Part shown: positions 36,891 to 37,524 of the stretch, piece by piece
Layout of the letters: every line of letters starts with the position of its first letter
How positions within the stretch are numbered: the first letter of the stretch is position 1
From: SVQP01 sp045603085
GTDB taxonomy: Bacteria; Bacillota; Clostridia; Oscillospirales; CAG-272
Assembly: GCA_045603085.1 (NCBI GenBank)
Contig: JAZULL010000025.1
Location: forward strand, 1-37,524
Length of the DNA: 37,524 nucleotides
Reading direction: 5' to 3'
The notes under the pieces: model-generated
Seen by the model: the letters and a program-made list of their open reading frames with translations, nothing else
What the model was told of the DNA's origin: nothing
Database searches by the model: none
Program-made: the position numbers and the translations under genes

Positions 36891-37037
36891 CTATTCGCCT
36901 GCGTGCGAGTATATTTCGCCAAAGGCGAAATTCTTGCTTACGCAGTGATATTCGGCTTACGCCGAGTGCTTCTCTCGCCGCAGGCGAGCTATTCGCGGCT
37001 CACGCAGTGAGCATCGCGAGCTTTTGGAGGCGAATAG
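36891..37037. repeat. Nested hairpin cluster bounded by an inverted repeat
   Basis: The ends are CTATTCGCC (36891-36899) and GGCGAATAG (37029-37037), perfect inverted repeats. Inside are ATTTCGCC/GGCGAAAT (36913-36931), TCGGC/GCCGA (36952-36965), CTCGCC/GGCGAG (36974-36988) and GCTCAC/GTGAGC (36998-37012), the last extended by TCGCG/CGCGA across a two-base bulge. An inverted copy of the linker, AGTGATATT, is at 36944-36952. No credible gene. Confidence 0.8.
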
Positions 37038-37116
37038 AATATCACTGAAGCCGCAAGGCTTCAATATCACTATTGCGATAGCAATAATATCACTCCGACG
37101 AAGTCGGAATATCACT
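37038..37116. repeat. Hairpin array with constant AATATCACT linkers
   Basis: Four exact copies of AATATCACT at 37038-37046, 37063-37071, 37086-37094 and 37108-37116. Between them sit three hairpins of unrelated sequence: GAAGCC-GCAA-GGCTTC, ATTGC-GATA-GCAAT, and CCGAC-GAA-GTCGG. The spacers are 16, 14 and 13 bases, each entirely hairpin. Constant linkers with variable but self-complementary spacers are not a CRISPR array and match no class I can name. Confidence 0.85.
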
Positions 37117-37117
37117 C

Positions 37118-37146
37118 TTGCTTTCTCTGCCGATTTGTGTTATAAT
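37118..37146 (+). promoter_or_regulatory. Promoter directly following the hairpin array
   Basis: TTGCTT (37118-37123), 17-base spacer, TATAAT (37141-37146), preceded by TGT. The -35 starts one base after the last AATATCACT, so the array occupies the upstream control region of this promoter. Confidence 0.85.
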
Positions 37147-37155
37147 GGGGCTAAC

Positions 37156-37298
37156 GAAAAGCCTCCCTCCGAGAGGGAGGGGGACCGCGTTAGCGGTGGA
37201 AGGAGCCTGCGTGACTTTAGGGTTGTATCAACTTTCTTGTTACGCGCTCTCCCTCAGTCGCCTGCGGCGCCAGCTCCCTCCCGGAGGGAGCCTTTGGG
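37156..37298. mobile_element. MITE-like palindromic element in the leader of the last gene
   Basis: About 143 bases with imperfect terminal inverted repeats: the left end AAAAGCCTCCCTCCGAGAGG and the complement of the right end AAAGGCTCCCTCCGGGAGG. Each end is itself a hairpin: CCTCCCTC/GAGGGAGG at 37162-37180 and GCTCCCTC/GAGGGAGC at 37273-37291. Internal hairpins are ACCGC/GCGGT (37184-37197) and CGCC/GGCG (37259-37269). No transposase and no clear target duplication. It resembles interspersed repeats I recall from gut Clostridia genomes. 37299-37405 holds only the remaining leader and a small GGGC/GCCC hairpin. Confidence 0.65.
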
Positions 37299-37405
37299 TG
37301 CTCGCAACCTTAGGGGTATGGGCTTTGCCCGAAGCATTTGTAATACAAAGGCGAAACTTGCGATAAACAGAACGATAAATAAGGATTTGACGAAGGAGAT
37401 GTGCA

Positions 37406-37524
37406 ATGAGCAACAAAGACATTATAAAATATTTTTACGAAGTGGTTGTCTCCGAAAACCTGCTTGATGAGCTTCATAAATACATCTCAGAGGACTGTGT
37501 GCAAAGAGTTGGAGAAAAAGTATA
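37406..37524 (+). CDS. Partial SnoaL-like protein, N-terminus only
   Basis: Thirty-nine codons are present before the window ends: MSNKDIIKYFYEVVVSENLL, then a helix continuing to SEDCVQRVGEKV. This pattern (short helix, YEVVVSENLLDEL, then a strand with ISEDC) is what SnoaL-like or ester-cyclase NTF2-fold proteins begin with. AAGGAG lies seven bases before the ATG. Its leader is unusually long, about 255 bases from the promoter, and contains the palindromic element. Confidence 0.7.
   Translation, partial: MSNKDIIKYFYEVVVSENLLDELHKYISEDCVQRVGEKV

Noticed and set aside
37038..37116. CRISPR array
   Set aside because: The repeated unit is only nine bases, spacers are 13-16 bases and each is a self-complementary hairpin, and no cas gene is present.
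37156..37298. Riboswitch in the leader of the last gene
   Set aside because: No known riboswitch core is visible and the terminal inverted repeats point to an interspersed element.
37024..37467. 147-codon open frame across the repeat region
   Set aside because: It is made of hairpin and palindromic repeat sequence and overlaps the better supported start at 37406 in another frame.

Overview
The window looks like a chromosomal segment of an uncultured monoderm Bacillota, most likely class Clostridia. The evidence is the rimP-nusA-rnpM-ylxQ-infB cluster, the yybS-like/gdpP/rplI/dnaB cluster leading into tilS-hpt-ftsH, strong AGGAGG-type ribosome binding sites, sigma-A promoters with extended -10 elements, and several families typical of gut Clostridia (YitT, an ECF sigma factor with a BspA-type LRR partner, a CD1871A-like CXXC tail). 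Base composition is moderately GC-rich by eye. No rRNA, tRNA, CRISPR array, transposase or phage gene was seen. The order of genus or species cannot be fixed from this window.

Layout. 1-2008 (minus): a truncated membrane-anchored protein and a zinc-ribbon membrane protein, unrecognised, probably one operon. 2057-2204: divergent promoters around an alternating CG tract. 2240-4535 (plus): a membrane protein ending in a CXXC tail, then a polyferredoxin fused to a TlpA thioredoxin, which look like a thiol or electron transfer module. A two-way terminator separates them from the convergent translation/transcription operon at 4584-9738 (minus; rimP, nusA, rnpM, ylxQ, infB). Divergent promoters at 9818-9989 then lead to the 10061-19467 plus-strand housekeeping cluster (DUF2232 protein, c-di-AMP phosphodiesterase GdpP, L9, DnaB helicase, TilS, Hpt, FtsH), which ends at a strong terminator.

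19541-24984 (plus): alr from its own promoter, then a DUF5722-like lipoprotein, an AraC regulator and a YitT protein, closely packed. 25108-27561: an ECF sigma factor translationally coupled to a membrane-anchored LRR_5 protein that looks like its regulator or sensor. 27614-29722: feoAB behind a palindrome. 29762-31768 (minus): three adjacent membrane proteins, at least two of them clear paralogues, driven by a perfect consensus promoter. 31858-36829 (plus): a membrane protein, a Methyltransf_32 protein and a large secreted glycosidase-like protein, with stop/start overlaps.

36830-37405 is the most unusual stretch. It holds a dense array of perfect small hairpins, four of whose boundaries are an identical nine-base linker (AATATCACT), then a promoter, then a second palindromic MITE-like element lying between that promoter and the first codons of a truncated SnoaL-like gene. 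This region is the best candidate for something not well described.
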